Part shown: positions 29,067 through 39,432 of the stretch, in pieces
Numbering within the stretch: the stretch's first letter is position 1
Layout: each line of letters opens with the position of its first letter
Assembly (NCBI GenBank): GCA_947090765.1
Contig: OX352322.1
Span: 2,835,501 to 2,899,500, forward strand
Source of the DNA: Pseudomonas sp. MM223
GTDB taxonomy: Bacteria; Pseudomonadota; Gammaproteobacteria; Pseudomonadales; Pseudomonadaceae
DNA: 64,000 bases
Direction: 5' to 3'
Translations under genes and position numbers: made by a program
Notes under the pieces: generated by a model
Seen by the model: only the letters and a program-made list of their open reading frames with translations
The model's database searches: none
What the model was told of the DNA's origin: nothing

Positions 29067-29938
29067 CTATTGTTGTTTGCCCGTCGGCCACGAGGTGTAG
29101 CCGACGAATTCGTTATGTAGAGCGGCAGTCGCTTCCAAGCGTTTTTCAACATCAGGCCCGAGTTTCTTGCAGACCTCGTTGACCATCAGGTGCACCCACG
29201 ACAGCATCGTCGAGGTGGATTCCCAGAACAGATTGAACTCGGTGGGGATGCGGAACACCTCGTCGGCGTTGGCATCGGCCCAGTCACAGAAGGTGTCGGT
29301 CACCAGGGTGACGGCAATGCCTGCTTCACGTGCCTTCTGGCACAGCAGCAGGGCGTGGCGGGAATAACGGCGCGCCTCGAACACCACCAGGGCGCTGTCT
29401 TCGGCGCGGCCCAGCAGTACCTCGCCGAAGTGCCCGGCGCTGATGTCCACCAGTTGCACGCCGTCGCGCAGGTACTGCAGCAGGTGGCTCATGCACATGG
29501 CGATGCCGCGCTCGGTCTGGAAACCGGCGATAAACACCCGCGGCTTGCTCGCCAGGCGTTGCGCTACGCTGTGCCAGGTCGGGCTCTGGCGATATTCGTG
29601 GACGCGCATCAAGGCGGCGATTTCCAGCCCAGGCTGCCGGCGTTGTCACTGGCGTCCTGGTTCTGGCGGTAATCCTGCAATCGGTCGCCCACCAGCCAAG
29701 GGCCATCGCCCAGGTCGTTCTGCAGGTCTTGCTTAAGTGCCTTGAGGTGGGCATAACCCAGTGAGCGGCAGAAACGCCCGACGCTGGATTCGCTCACGCC
29801 CAACTTGGCAGCGATGCTGGCCGAGGTCTGGAACGGCAGTTCGTGCAGGTTCGCAAGCATGTAGGTGGCGATCTTGCGACCCGAGGCAGCGGCCCCTTCG
29901 AGGCTGTTTTCCAAGCGTTGCTTGATCGGTTGGCTCAT
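29067..29938 (-). pseudogene. MurR/RpiR-family regulator of the lysine locus, frameshifted
   Basis: Start at 29938 (MSQPIKQRLENSLEG) with GGAG upstream. The N-terminal RpiR helix-turn-helix (about 1-75: ATYMLANLHELPFQTSASIAAKLGVSESSVGRFCRSLGY) is read in one frame that stops at 29609-29611. The SIS sugar-isomerase domain (FIAGFQTERGIAMCMSHLLQYL…, ALVVFEARRYSRHALLLC) continues in another. Adding one base to the GGG near 29628-29632 restores a single 290-residue protein, the normal RpiR length. Either a real knock-out, a sequencing error, or a split gene starting again at TTG 29612. Divergent from dpkA; recalled P. putida gene order makes it the local lysine regulator. Confidence 0.85.
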
Positions 29939-29982
29939 GCTGCGGCTCCAGGGGTAAGGCTTGGGAAGAAAATGAATGTTTT

Positions 29983-30017
29983 CTGTCATCAAGTCAACAT
30001 TTGACAGATTGCTGTCA
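29983..30017. promoter_or_regulatory. Candidate RpiR operator between regulator and dpkA
   Basis: TGACAGATTGCTGTCA (30002-30017) is a perfect inverted repeat with a four-base spacer. A third CTGTCA lies at 29983. It stands in the divergent promoter region of the regulator and dpkA, as expected for an operator of the local RpiR protein. Confidence 0.5.
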
Positions 30018-30080
30018 CATGCCGGAAAGTTTTTGTCGTTGCAACGCTGTAGCCATTCCAATTCCAACAAGGAGCTTCAG

Positions 30081-31106
30081 ATGTCCGCACCTTCCACCAG
30101 CACTGTCGTGCGCGTGCCGTTTACCGAGCTCCAGAGCCTGTTGCAGGCCATTTTCCAGCGCCATGGGTGCAGCGAGGCCGTAGCCCGGGTGCTGGCTCAC
30201 AACTGCGCCAGCGCCCAGCGTGATGGCGCCCACAGCCATGGGGTGTTTCGCATGCCCGGTTATGTGTCGACCCTGGCCAGCGGTTGGGTCGATGGCCAGG
30301 CCACGCCAACGGTCAGCGACGTGGCTGCCGGCTATGTGCGTGTCGATGCGGCGGGCGGTTTTGCCCAGCCGGCACTGGCAGCGGCCCGTGAGCTTCTGGT
30401 GGCAAAGGCGCGCAACGCTGGCATTGCCGTGCTGGCGATCCACAACTCGCACCACTTTGCCGCGCTGTGGCCGGATGTAGAGCCGTTTGCCGAAGAGGGC
30501 CTGGTAGCCCTGAGCGTGGTCAACAGCATGACCTGCGTGGTGCCGCATGGTGCACGCAAGCCACTGTTTGGCACCAACCCTATCGCGTTTGCCGCACCTT
30601 GTGCCGAACATGACCCGATCGTCTTCGACATGGCCACCAGCGCCATGGCCCATGGCGACGTGCAGATTGCCGCGCGTGCCGGCCAGCAATTACCTGAAGG
30701 CATGGGCGTGGATGCCAATGGCGAACCGACCACCGAGCCCAAGGCAATTCTGGAAGGCGGCGCCTTGCTGCCGTTTGGCGGGCACAAGGGCTCGGCCCTG
30801 TCGATGATGGTCGAGCTGCTGGCGGCGGCGCTGACCGGGGGTAACTTCTCCTGGGAGTTCGACTGGTCGGGCCACCCGGGTGCGAAGACACCTTGGACCG
30901 GGCAGCTGATTATCGTCATCGACCCTGGCAAGGCCGAAGGTGAGCGGTTTGCCCAGCGTAGCCGTGAGCTGGTGGAGCAGATGCACGCGGTGGGGCTGAC
31001 GCGCATGCCAGGCGAGCGGCGCTATCGGGAGCGCGAGGTGGCCGAGGAGGAGGGGGTGGCGGTGACCGAGCAGGAGTTGCAAGGCCTGAAAGACCTGCTT
31101 GGCTGA
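30081..31106 (+). CDS. dpkA: Delta-1-piperideine-2-carboxylate / pyrroline-2-carboxylate reductase
   Basis: 341 residues from the ATG at 30081, with AAGGAG six bases upstream. Malate/L-lactate dehydrogenase-like (YlbC/DpkA) fold: GCSEAVARVLAHNCASAQRDGAHSHGVFRMPGYV, HNSHHFAALWPDVEPFAEEGLVALS, CVVPHGARKPLFGTNPIAFAAP, LLPFGGHKGSALSMMVELL. Known: the P. putida enzyme reduces delta-1-piperideine-2-carboxylate to L-pipecolate with NADPH in D-lysine catabolism. Divergent from the RpiR gene; followed by the aminotransferase gene that makes its substrate. Confidence 0.93.
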   Translation: MSAPSTSTVVRVPFTELQSLLQAIFQRHGCSEAVARVLAHNCASAQRDGAHSHGVFRMPGYVSTLASGWVDGQATPTVSDVAAGYVRVDAAGGFAQPALAAARELLVAKARNAGIAVLAIHNSHHFAALWPDVEPFAEEGLVALSVVNSMTCVVPHGARKPLFGTNPIAFAAPCAEHDPIVFDMATSAMAHGDVQIAARAGQQLPEGMGVDANGEPTTEPKAILEGGALLPFGGHKGSALSMMVELLAAALTGGNFSWEFDWSGHPGAKTPWTGQLIIVIDPGKAEGERFAQRSRELVEQMHAVGLTRMPGERRYREREVAEEEGVAVTEQELQGLKDLLG

Positions 31107-31109
31107 CCC

Positions 31110-31202
31110 GGCCTATCGCCGGCAAGCCAGCTCCCACAAGTACTCCACAAACCTCAAGGCCTCTGGAGTACCTGTGGGAGCTGGCTTGCCGGCGATAGGG
31201 CC
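31110..31202. repeat. Paired inverted REP-like cassette (family B)
   Basis: CGGCCTATCGCCGGCAAGCC…CCCACA is mirrored by TGTGGGAGCTGGCTTGCCGG…CGATAGGGCC. It lies between dpkA and the aminotransferase gene. Confidence 0.9.
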
Positions 31203-31339
31203 ATCACTGAGACCCCGAATCTTCAGCCATGCAATGTTGCATAGACAACCTTGCACAATAGTGGATGTTCCTGAGCGCACACTCCGGGTATGCTCAGGTC
31301 TGCCTTTTCGAACTGTCCTGATCCAAGGAGCTGCACGCT

Positions 31340-32536
31340 GTGTTCAAACATGTCGATGCCTATGCCGGCGACCCGATCCTTTCGCTGATGGAAACCTTCA
31401 AGGCCGACCCGCGCGCCGACAAGGTCAACCTGAGTATCGGCCTGTATTACGATGAGGCCGGCGTGGTGCCACAACTGGCGGCTGTGGATGCGGTAGAAAA
31501 ACGCATTGCCGGCCAGGACCACGAAGCATCCCTTTACCTGCCGATGGAAGGCCTGGCCAGCTACCGCCAGGCGATCCAGGCGCTGCTGTTCGGTGCCGAT
31601 CACCCGGCCGTGACCGGCGGTCGCGTGGCCACCGTACAGACCGTGGGTGGCTCCGGCGCCCTGAAAGTCGGTGCCGACTTCCTCAAGCGCTATTTCCCGC
31701 AGTCCGAAGTCTGGGTCAGCAACCCGACCTGGGACAACCACCGCGCCATCTTCGAAGGCGCCGGCTTCAAGGTGCACACCTACCCGTACTTCGACCAGGC
31801 CACCCGTGGCGTGGACTTCGACGGCATGCTGGCCACCCTGCAGGCCCTGCCGGCAAACAGCGTGGTACTGCTGCACCCGTGCTGCCACAACCCCACCGGT
31901 GCCGACCTTACGCAAAACCAGTGGCAACAAGTGGTCGAAGTGGTCAAGGCACGCCAGCTGATCCCATTCCTCGACATCGCCTACCAAGGCTTCGCCGAAG
32001 GCCTGGTGGAAGACGCCTACGCCATCCGTGAAATGGCCAGCGCCGGCGTGCCGTGCCTGGTCAGCAACTCGTTCTCGAAAATCTTCTCGCTGTACGGCGA
32101 GCGGGTAGGGGGCCTGTCGGTGGTCTGCGACGATGACGCCACTGCCCAAAGCGTACTTGGCCAGCTTAAGGCGACTGTGCGCCGTAACTACTCCAGCCCG
32201 CCCAACTTTGGCGCCCAGCTGGTTGCTGGCGTGCTCAGCGATGCCGCCCTCAATGCCCAGTGGGCCGAGGAAGTCGAAGTGATGCGCAAGCGTATCCTCG
32301 ACATGCGTCAGGCGCTGGTCGATGCCCTGGCCGTGCTGCTGCCAGGCCAGGACTTCCAGTTCTTCCTGCGTCAGCGTGGCATGTTCAGCTACACCGGCTT
32401 CAGCGTCGAGCAAGTGCGCCGCCTGCGTGACGAGTTTGGCGTGTACCTGATCGACAGCGGCCGCGTGTGCATGTCCGGCCTGCGCCCGGCCAACCTGCAA
32501 CGGGTTGCCGAAGCGTTCGCTGCCGTTCAGAAGTAA
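31340..32536 (+). CDS. amaC: Class I aminotransferase (AmaC-like D-lysine/aromatic aminotransferase)
   Basis: 398 residues, GTG start at 31340 with AAGGAG nine bases upstream. Fold-type I aminotransferase of the AspC/TyrB branch: PLP lysine Lys247 in [29 protein letters not shown] at 179-190, NPTWDNH at 128-134 and a C-terminal SGRVCMSGL. Known: P. putida AmaC, encoded beside dpkA, was linked to D-lysine transamination, though the sequence is of the aromatic aminotransferase type. Substrate is therefore from context. Followed by its own terminator. Confidence 0.85.
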   Translation: MFKHVDAYAGDPILSLMETFKADPRADKVNLSIGLYYDEAGVVPQLAAVDAVEKRIAGQDHEASLYLPMEGLASYRQAIQALLFGADHPAVTGGRVATVQTVGGSGALKVGADFLKRYFPQSEVWVSNPTWDNHRAIFEGAGFKVHTYPYFDQATRGVDFDGMLATLQALPANSVVLLHPCCHNPTGADLTQNQWQQVVEVVKARQLIPFLDIAYQGFAEGLVEDAYAIREMASAGVPCLVSNSFSKIFSLYGERVGGLSVVCDDDATAQSVLGQLKATVRRNYSSPPNFGAQLVAGVLSDAALNAQWAEEVEVMRKRILDMRQALVDALAVLLPGQDFQFFLRQRGMFSYTGFSVEQVRRLRDEFGVYLIDSGRVCMSGLRPANLQRVAEAFAAVQK

Positions 32537-32542
32537 TACCGT

Positions 32543-32570
32543 CAAGGGGCCCTTGTGGCCCCTTGCATTT
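32543..32570 (+). terminator. Intrinsic terminator of the aminotransferase gene
   Basis: Perfect 9-bp stem CAAGGGGCC/GGCCCCTTG with a CTTGT loop and short T-rich tail, seven bases after the stop. Confidence 0.8.
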
Positions 32571-32743
32571 CCTGCCGGCACAACCTGCTTGTAAGTACAA
32601 GTGCAACCGCCCCTCGGAAAAGGGCTTCGCAAGTGCAACCTTTCCGTGCACAATCGCGCCCCTCTTTTCCGGTTGAGTTGGGCGAAGGCACTATTTCGCC
32701 ATTCTCAGCCTGTTGCAGTCTTGCGAGTGGAGCTTCACCCGGA

Positions 32744-34024
32744 ATGAATGAGCAGGCCCCAAGCGTTGAGCAACGCTTTGCAGAATCGACCCCCGTCGCC
32801 CTTGGTAACTGGGCGCGTCACGACACCACCTGGATGCTGGGCCTGTTCGGCACAGCCATTGGCGCCGGGACCCTGTTCCTGCCGATCAATGCCGGCCTTG
32901 GCGGCTTCTGGCCGCTGCTGATCCTGGCCATACTGGCCTTCCCGATGACGTATTTTGCCCACCGGGGCCTGACCCGCTTCGTGCTTTCCGGGCGCAACGG
33001 TGGCGACATCACCGAAGTGGTCAAGGAGCACTTCGGCAGCACCGCCGGTGCTTCGATCACCGTGCTCTACTTCTTCGCAATCTTCCCCATCCTGCTTATC
33101 TATAGCGTGGCGCTGACCAACACGGTGTCCAGCTTCATGGAGCACCAACTGCACATGGCGCCGCCGCCGCGGGCCATCCTGTCGTTTGTGCTGATTCTCG
33201 GCCTGCTGGCCATCGTGCGCTGCGGCGAGCAGGCCACGGTCAAGGTCATGAGCCTGCTGGTGTACCCGTTCATCGTCGCCTTGGCGCTGCTGGGCCTGTA
33301 CCTGGTGCCGCACTGGACCGGTGGCATCCTCGACAGCGCCACCCAGGTGCCGCCTGCGTCGGCCTTCCTGCACACCCTGTGGCTGGCCATTCCGGTGATG
33401 GTGTTCTCGTTCAACCACTCGCCGATCATTTCGGCCTTCGCCGTCGACCAGAAGCGCCGCTACGGCGAGCATGCCGACGAGCGCAGCGGCCAGATCCTGC
33501 GCCGTGCCCACCTGTTGATGGTGGTGATGGTGCTGTTCTTCGTGTTCAGTTGCGTGCTCACCCTTAGCAGCGCCCAGCTGGCCGAAGCCAAGGCACAGAA
33601 CCTGTCGATCCTGTCGTACCTGGCCAACCACTTCAGCAACCCGACCATCGCGTTCGCTGCGCCGCTGATCGCTTTCGTGGCCATTGCCAAGTCGTTCCTG
33701 GGCCATTACATCGGTGCCAGCGAAGGCCTGAAGGGTATCATCGCCAAGACCGGCGCACGCCCGAGTGCCAAGGCACTGGACCGCGTGGTAGCGGCGTTGA
33801 TGCTGGTGGTGTGCTGGATCGTTGCCACCCTCAACCCGAGCATCCTCGGCATGATCGAATCGCTCGGCGGCCCGATCCTGGCGGTGCTGCTGTTCCTGAT
33901 GCCGATGTACGCCATCCGCCGTGTACCGTCGATGCGCAAGTACAGCGGTGCGGCCTCCAACGTGTTCGTTGTGGTGGTCGGCCTGGTTGCGTTGACCTCG
34001 GTGGTGTACGGCCTGCTGGGCTGA
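32744..34024 (+). CDS. HAAAP-family amino-acid permease
   Basis: 426 residues from the ATG at 32744, where TGGAG lies about ten bases upstream; the longer open frame from 32555 runs through the promoter spacer. Eleven hydrophobic segments. HAAAP/SdaC-type marks: WMLGLFGTAIGAGTLFLPINAGLGGFWPLL, MTYFAHRGLTRFVLSG, FSFNHSPIISAF, KSFLGHYIGASEGLKGI. Known members import serine, threonine or aromatic amino acids with protons. It stands alone between two terminators. Substrate open. Confidence 0.9.
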   Translation: MNEQAPSVEQRFAESTPVALGNWARHDTTWMLGLFGTAIGAGTLFLPINAGLGGFWPLLILAILAFPMTYFAHRGLTRFVLSGRNGGDITEVVKEHFGSTAGASITVLYFFAIFPILLIYSVALTNTVSSFMEHQLHMAPPPRAILSFVLILGLLAIVRCGEQATVKVMSLLVYPFIVALALLGLYLVPHWTGGILDSATQVPPASAFLHTLWLAIPVMVFSFNHSPIISAFAVDQKRRYGEHADERSGQILRRAHLLMVVMVLFFVFSCVLTLSSAQLAEAKAQNLSILSYLANHFSNPTIAFAAPLIAFVAIAKSFLGHYIGASEGLKGIIAKTGARPSAKALDRVVAALMLVVCWIVATLNPSILGMIESLGGPILAVLLFLMPMYAIRRVPSMRKYSGAASNVFVVVVGLVALTSVVYGLLG

Positions 34025-34043
34025 TGCGCTGCCAGGAATAAAG

Positions 34044-34081
34044 AATGCCCGGGTTGCTTGTCGCAACCTGGGCATTTTTTT
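34044..34081 (+). terminator. Strong intrinsic terminator after the permease gene
   Basis: Stem AATGCCC(G)GGTTGC/GCAACC(T)GGGCATT with a TTGT loop, followed by an uninterrupted T run. Confidence 0.93.
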
Positions 34082-34191
34082 GTCCACAAAAATTGTCCGG
34101 CAATAGAACAATTTTACCTGCCCCCATAGGCACCCGGCCGCCTTCATGCTTAACTCAGTGTCCTTTTCAAACCCAGCATAAGGATTTCGTC

Positions 34192-34692
34192 ATGGCTCAA
34201 GTGACTCTCAAAGGCGGCCCGGTTCAGGTCAAAGGCGAACTGCCACAAGCCGGCGCCCAGGCTCCGGCTTTCTCCCTGGTGGGTGAAGGCCTGGCTGACA
34301 AGTCGCTGAAAGACTTCGCCGGCAAGCGCAAGGTGCTGAACATCTTCCCGAGCGTCGATACCCCAACCTGCGCAACCTCCGTGCGCAAGTTCAACGCCCA
34401 GGCCAACGATGTCGCCAACACCGTGGTGCTGTGCATCTCCGCCGACCTGCCGTTTGCCCAAGCGCGCTTCTGCGGTGCCGAAGGCCTGGAAAATGTGAAG
34501 AACCTGTCGACCCTGCGTGGCCGCGAGTTCCTCGAAAACTACGGCGTTGCCATTGCCGACGGCCCACTGGCCGGCCTGGCTGCCCGCGCCGTGGTAGTGC
34601 TGGACGAGAACGACAAGGTGCTGCACAGCGAGCTGGTTGGCGAAATTGCTGACGAGCCGAACTACGAGGCAGCACTGGCTGTACTGAAGTAA
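34192..34692 (+). CDS. tpx: Thiol peroxidase
   Basis: 166 residues from the ATG at 34192 (AAGGAT six bases upstream). Atypical 2-Cys peroxiredoxin of the Tpx group: peroxidatic Cys60 in [15 protein letters not shown], resolving Cys94 in [12 protein letters not shown], and the [37 protein letters not shown] tail. It reduces hydrogen and alkyl peroxides with thioredoxin. Monocistronic: a strong terminator lies before it and another after it. Confidence 0.96.
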   Translation: MAQVTLKGGPVQVKGELPQAGAQAPAFSLVGEGLADKSLKDFAGKRKVLNIFPSVDTPTCATSVRKFNAQANDVANTVVLCISADLPFAQARFCGAEGLENVKNLSTLRGREFLENYGVAIADGPLAGLAARAVVVLDENDKVLHSELVGEIADEPNYEAALAVLK

Positions 34693-34725
34693 GGGGAGTG
34701 GGGCTGGGCGGCTGAGTCCTGTGCT

Positions 34726-34817
34726 GGCCCTATCGCCGGCAAGCCAGCTCCCACAGGATGACCACAGGCGAGAATCCAGTGGAGTTCCTGTGGGGCTGGC
34801 TTGCCGGCGATAGGGCC
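34726..34817. repeat. Paired inverted REP-like cassette (family B)
   Basis: GGCCCTATCGCCGGCAAGCC…CCCACAG is mirrored by CTGTGGGGCTGGCTTGCCGG…CGATAGGGCC. It lies downstream of tpx. Confidence 0.9.
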
Positions 34818-34870
34818 GGTACAGGCAAAGGAACCCTCAAGCCCGCCACCGCTCCAAGCAATACCCTGTA

Positions 34871-34900
34871 ACGGCCCGGAACGCATTCCGGGCCGTTTTC
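34871..34900 (+). terminator. Intrinsic terminator downstream of tpx
   Basis: Perfect 11-bp stem ACGGCCCGGAA/TTCCGGGCCGT with a CGCA loop and TTTT tail. Confidence 0.88.
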
Positions 34901-35030
34901 ATTTAAAGTTCAGCGTCTTGGCAACGTCAGCCAAAGGTAAACCTCTGGTAAAGGCCCTTTGCTAAAACGATGCCAGTGCTTATCGTTCACCCTCCCCAAG
35001 CCGCCATTCCGAACAAGGTTCGTTCAACCC

Positions 35031-36337
35031 ATGCAAGCGTCCAATTCCCGTTCCCCCCGTCGCTGGCTCGTCGGCCTGCTGATCCTGCTGCTGGTGGCTG
35101 CACTGGCCTGGTGGCTGTGGCCTGCAGCAACGCCTGCGCATAAAGAAGCCGGCGGCGGGCGCGGCGGCAAGGGCATGGGCATGATGGGCGGCCGCCCGGG
35201 CTTCGGCGGTTCCAGCGACCCGGTGCCGGTACGGGTCGAGCCGGTGCGGGTAGGCGACTTCCCGCTTTACTACAAGGCCCTGGGCACGGTCACCGCCACC
35301 AACACGGTCAATGTGCGCAGCCGCGTGGCTGGCGAGCTGGTAAAAATCCACTTCAAGGAAGGCCAGCAGGTCAAGGCCGGCGACCTGCTCGCTGAAATCG
35401 ACCCGCGCTCGTACCGCATCGCCCTTCAGCAGGCTGAAGGCACCTTGGCGCAGAACCAGGCGCAGCTGAAAAACGCCCAAGTCGACCTGGCCCGCTACAA
35501 AGGCCTGTACGCCGAAGACAGTATTGCCAAGCAAACCCTCGACACCGCCGAAGCACAGGTGGCGCAGTTCCAAGGGCTGGTCAAGACCAACCAGGCACAG
35601 GTCAACGATGCCCGCCTGAACCTCGACTTCACCCAGATTCGTGCGCCAATCAACGGCCGCGTGGGCTTGCGCCAGCTCGACCTGGGCAACCTGGTGGCAG
35701 CCAACGACACCACCGCGTTGGTGGTGATTACCCAGACCGAGCCGATCAGCGTTGCGTTCACCCTGCCGGAAACCGAACTGAGCACTGTGCTGGAACGCTA
35801 CCGCAGTGGCGCCAGCCTGCCGGTCGAGGCCTGGGACCGCAGTGACAGCAAGCTGCAATCCACCGGCGTGCTGGGCAGCATCGACAACCAGATCGACACC
35901 ACCACCGGTACCCTCAAGTTCAAGGGCCGCTTCGAGAACAAGGACCTGGCCCTGTTCCCCAACCAGTTCGTCAACGTGCGCCTGCTGGCCGATACCCTCA
36001 AGCAGGTGGTGATGGCGCCGGCAGCAGCCATCCAGTTTGGCAATGACGGTACCTTTGCCTATGTGGTCAACGCCGAGAACACGGTGAACGTGCGCAAGCT
36101 CAAGGTTGGCGCCAGCGATGGCGAGAACAGTGTCATCCTCGAAGGCCTGAAGGCCGGCGACCGGCTGGTGCTGGAAGGCACCGACCGCCTGCGTGAAGGC
36201 ACCAAGGTAGAAGTGGTCGAAGACAGCCGCAAGTACCGACCACGCCAGGCCAGCACCTGCAAGGCCAGGAAGCCAAAGGTTCGGCGCACACCGGTGAAGC
36301 ACAGCCTGGCAACGCAGCAGGCAAGGCGGGCGCATGA
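35031..36337 (+). pseudogene. mdtA: RND efflux periplasmic adaptor MdtA, frameshifted near its C-terminus
   Basis: Start at 35031 (MQASNSRSPRRW). Inner-membrane anchor at about 12-32, glycine/methionine-rich linker (GGRGGKGMGMMGG), lipoyl half-motifs (VRSRVAGELVKIHFKEGQQVKAGDLLAEIDP, …IRAPINGRVGLRQLDLGNLV), coiled-coil hairpin at about 125-200 and beta-barrel. The frame shifts at about 36231-36234 (CGCAAGTACCG): adding one G restores a 435-residue protein whose TGA overlaps the mdtB ATG. As given, the last 34 residues are lost and reading continues out of frame to 36941. Known role: links MdtBC to the outer-membrane channel. Nearly all functional domains precede the shift, so some activity is conceivable. 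Confidence 0.88.
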
Positions 36338-39300
36338 ACCTCTCGCGTCTGTTCATCCTGCGGCCGGTCGCCACCACGCTGAGCATGCTGGCCATCGTCC
36401 TGGCCGGCCTGATCGCCTACAAGCTGTTGCCGGTTTCCGCTTTGCCGCAGGTGGATTACCCGACCATCCGCGTCATGACCCTGTACCCCGGCGCCAGCCC
36501 GCAGGTCATGACCAGCGCGGTCACCGCCCCGCTGGAGCGCCAGTTCGGCCAGATGCCAGGCCTGGAACAAATGGCCTCGACCAGTTCCGGTGGTGCATCG
36601 GTACTGACCCTGCGCTTCAACCTCGACATGAACATGGACGTTGCCGAGCAACAGGTGCAGGCTGCGATCAACGCCGCCAGCAACCTGCTGCCCAGCGACC
36701 TGCCGGCACCGCCGGTGTACAACAAGGTCAACCCGGCCGACACCCCGGTGCTGACCCTGGCCATTTCCAGCAAGACCATGCCGCTGCCGAAGCTCAACGA
36801 CCTGGTCGATACCCGCGTGGCGCAAAAACTGGCGCAGATCAGCGGCGTAGGCATGGTCAGCATTGCCGGTGGCCAGCGCCAGGCGGTGCGCATCAAGGTC
36901 AACGTCGACGCCCTGGCTGCCAATGGCCTGAACCTGGATGACGTGCGCACGCTGATCGGCGCCTCGAACGTCAACCAGCCCAAGGGCAATTTCGATGGCC
37001 CCACCCGGGTGTCGATGCTCGATGCCAATGACCAGCTGCGCTCCCCCGAGGAATACGCCAACCTGATCCTGGCCTACACCAACGGTGCACCGCTGCGTCT
37101 GAAAGATGTGGCCGAAATCGTCGATGGCGCAGAAAACGAGCGCCTGGCCGCCTGGGCCAACGAAAACCACGCGGTGCTGCTGAACATCCAGCGCCAGCCA
37201 GGTGCCAACGTCATCGAAGTGGTCGACCGCATCAAGGAACTGTTGCCGTCGATCACCGACAACCTGCCTGCCGGCCTCGATGTGTCGGTGCTGACCGACC
37301 GTACCCAGACCATCCGCGCGGCAGTCAAGGATGTACAGCACGAACTGCTCATCGCCATCGTCCTGGTGGTGATGGTCACCTTCGTCTTCCTGCGCCGCTT
37401 CAGCGCCACACTTATCCCGTCGATTGCCGTGCCGCTATCGCTGATCGGCACCTTCGGCGTGATGTACCTGGCCGGTTTCTCGGTAAACAACCTGACGCTG
37501 ATGGCCCTGACCATTGCCACCGGCTTTGTGGTCGACGACGCCATTGTCATGCTGGAGAACATCTCCCGGCACATCGAAGAGGGCGAGACGCCCATGCAGG
37601 CAGCGCTCAAGGGCGCCCGGCAAATCGGCTTCACCCTGATTTCGCTGACCTTCTCGCTGATTGCGGTACTGATCCCGCTGCTGTTCATGGCTGATGTGGT
37701 CGGCCGCCTGTTCCGCGAGTTTGCCATCACCCTGGCGGTGGCCATCCTGATTTCCCTGGTGGTGTCGCTGACCCTGACGCCAATGATGTGCGCGCGCCTG
37801 CTCAAGCGTGAGCCCAAGGAAGAGGAACAAAGCCGCTTCTACCGCGCCAGCGGCGCCTGGATCGACTGGCTGATCAAACACTACGGCAACGCCCTGCAGT
37901 GGGTACTCAGGCACCAGCCGCTGACCCTGCTGGTGGCCGTGGCCAGCCTGGTGCTGACCGTGTTCCTGTACATGGTGGTGCCCAAGGGCTTCTTCCCGGT
38001 GCAGGACACCGGGGTGATCCAGGGCATTTCCGAAGCACCGCAGTCCACCTCGTTTGCCGCCATGAGCGAGCGCCAACAGGCCCTGAGCAAGGTCATCTTG
38101 CAGGACCCTGCCGTGCAGAGCCTGTCGTCCTACATTGGCGTCGATGGCGACAACGCCACGCTCAACAGCGGCCGCCTGCTGATCAACCTCAAGCCACACG
38201 GCGAGCGCGACGTTACCGCCAGCGAAGTGATCAGCCGCTTGCAGCCGCAACTTGACCGGTTGGTGGGCATCCGCTTATTCATGCAGCCGGTGCAAGACCT
38301 GAGCATCGAGGACCGGGTCAGCCGTACCCAGTACCAGTTCAGCCTGTCGTCGCCGGACGCCGACCTGCTGGCGCAGTGGAGCGGCAAGCTGGTGCAGGCG
38401 CTGCAGCAGCGCCCGGAACTGGCCGACGTGGCCAGTGACCTGCAGGACAAGGGCCTGCAGGTGTACCTGGTGATCGACCGTGACATGGCCAGCCGCTTGG
38501 GCATCAGTGTGTCGCAAATCACCAATGCCCTGTACGACGCCTTTGGCCAGCGGCAAATCTCGACCATCTACACCCAGGCCAGCCAGTACCGCGTGGTGCT
38601 GCAGTCGAAGGACGCTGCCGTCATCGGCCCGCAGGCGCTGGAGTCGATCCACGTCAAGGCCACAGATGGCGGCCAGGTGCGGCTGTCGGCGCTGGCGCGC
38701 ATCGAGCAGCGCCAGGCCCAGCTGGCCATTTCCCACATCGGCCAGTTCCCGGCGGTGACCCTGTCGTTCAACCTGGCCCATGGCGCTTCGTTGGGCGAAG
38801 CCGTGCAGGTGATCGAGCAGGTGCAGAAGGACATCGGCATGCCGCTGGGGGTACAAACCCGCTTCCAGGGCGCGGCAGAGGCCTTCCAGGCGTCGCTGTC
38901 GAGCACCTTGCTGCTGATTCTGGCGGCGGTGGTGACCATGTACATCGTGCTGGGCGTGCTGTACGAAAGCTACATCCACCCGGTGACCATCCTCTCGACC
39001 CTGCCGTCGGCGGCGGTGGGGGCCTTGCTGGCCTTGCTCATCAGTGGCAATGACCTGGGCATGATCGCCATCATCGGCATCATCCTGCTGATTGGTATCG
39101 TCAAGAAGAACGCGATCATGATGATCGACTTCGCCCTTGAGGCCGAGCGCCACCAGGGCATGAGCCCGCGCGATGCGATCTACCAGGCGGCGCTGCTGCG
39201 CTTCCGGCCGATCCTGATGACCACCCTGGCCGCGCTGTTCGGTGCGGTGCCGCTGATGCTCGCTACCGGTTCCGGCGCCGAGCTGCGCCAGCCGCTGGGC

Positions 39301-39432
39301 CTGGTGATGGTCGGCGGGTTGCTGGTCAGCCAGGTGTTGACGCTGTTCACCACCCCGGTCATTTACCTGTACTTCGACCGCCTGGCCCGCCGCTGGCGCC
39401 CGGCCACTGACGTGAAGCAGGCCGAGGCATGA
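36334..39432 (+). CDS. mdtB: RND multidrug efflux transporter subunit MdtB
   Basis: 1,032 residues, normal for an HAE1 RND pump. Starts [18 protein letters not shown]; proton-relay Asp401 and Asp402 in [11 protein letters not shown] in the fourth membrane helix; two large periplasmic loops; [12 protein letters not shown] typical of RND second half; C-terminal helices with [20 protein letters not shown]. In E. coli MdtB and MdtC form a heterotrimer (2:1) exporting novobiocin and bile salts. ATG overlaps the intended mdtA stop (ATGA) and the gene overlaps mdtC by four bases. In the sequence as given the upstream mdtA frameshift breaks translational coupling. Confidence 0.95.
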   Translation: MNLSRLFILRPVATTLSMLAIVLAGLIAYKLLPVSALPQVDYPTIRVMTLYPGASPQVMTSAVTAPLERQFGQMPGLEQMASTSSGGASVLTLRFNLDMNMDVAEQQVQAAINAASNLLPSDLPAPPVYNKVNPADTPVLTLAISSKTMPLPKLNDLVDTRVAQKLAQISGVGMVSIAGGQRQAVRIKVNVDALAANGLNLDDVRTLIGASNVNQPKGNFDGPTRVSMLDANDQLRSPEEYANLILAYTNGAPLRLKDVAEIVDGAENERLAAWANENHAVLLNIQRQPGANVIEVVDRIKELLPSITDNLPAGLDVSVLTDRTQTIRAAVKDVQHELLIAIVLVVMVTFVFLRRFSATLIPSIAVPLSLIGTFGVMYLAGFSVNNLTLMALTIATGFVVDDAIVMLENISRHIEEGETPMQAALKGARQIGFTLISLTFSLIAVLIPLLFMADVVGRLFREFAITLAVAILISLVVSLTLTPMMCARLLKREPKEEEQSRFYRASGAWIDWLIKHYGNALQWVLRHQPLTLLVAVASLVLTVFLYMVVPKGFFPVQDTGVIQGISEAPQSTSFAAMSERQQALSKVILQDPAVQSLSSYIGVDGDNATLNSGRLLINLKPHGERDVTASEVISRLQPQLDRLVGIRLFMQPVQDLSIEDRVSRTQYQFSLSSPDADLLAQWSGKLVQALQQRPELADVASDLQDKGLQVYLVIDRDMASRLGISVSQITNALYDAFGQRQISTIYTQASQYRVVLQSKDAAVIGPQALESIHVKATDGGQVRLSALARIEQRQAQLAISHIGQFPAVTLSFNLAHGASLGEAVQVIEQVQKDIGMPLGVQTRFQGAAEAFQASLSSTLLLILAAVVTMYIVLGVLYESYIHPVTILSTLPSAAVGALLALLISGNDLGMIAIIGIILLIGIVKKNAIMMIDFALEAERHQGMSPRDAIYQAALLRFRPILMTTLAALFGAVPLMLATGSGAELRQPLGLVMVGGLLVSQVLTLFTTPVIYLYFDRLARRWRPATDVKQAEA

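Noticed and set aside
31223..32653. 476-codon open frame opposite the aminotransferase
   Set aside because: Same reasoning: shadow of a gene with an identified PLP site.
36338..36941. Out-of-frame continuation of mdtA through mdtB as a genuine long fusion protein
   Set aside because: The 200-odd residues have shadow-like Arg/Gly/His-rich composition and overlap intact mdtB; a single missing G explains them.
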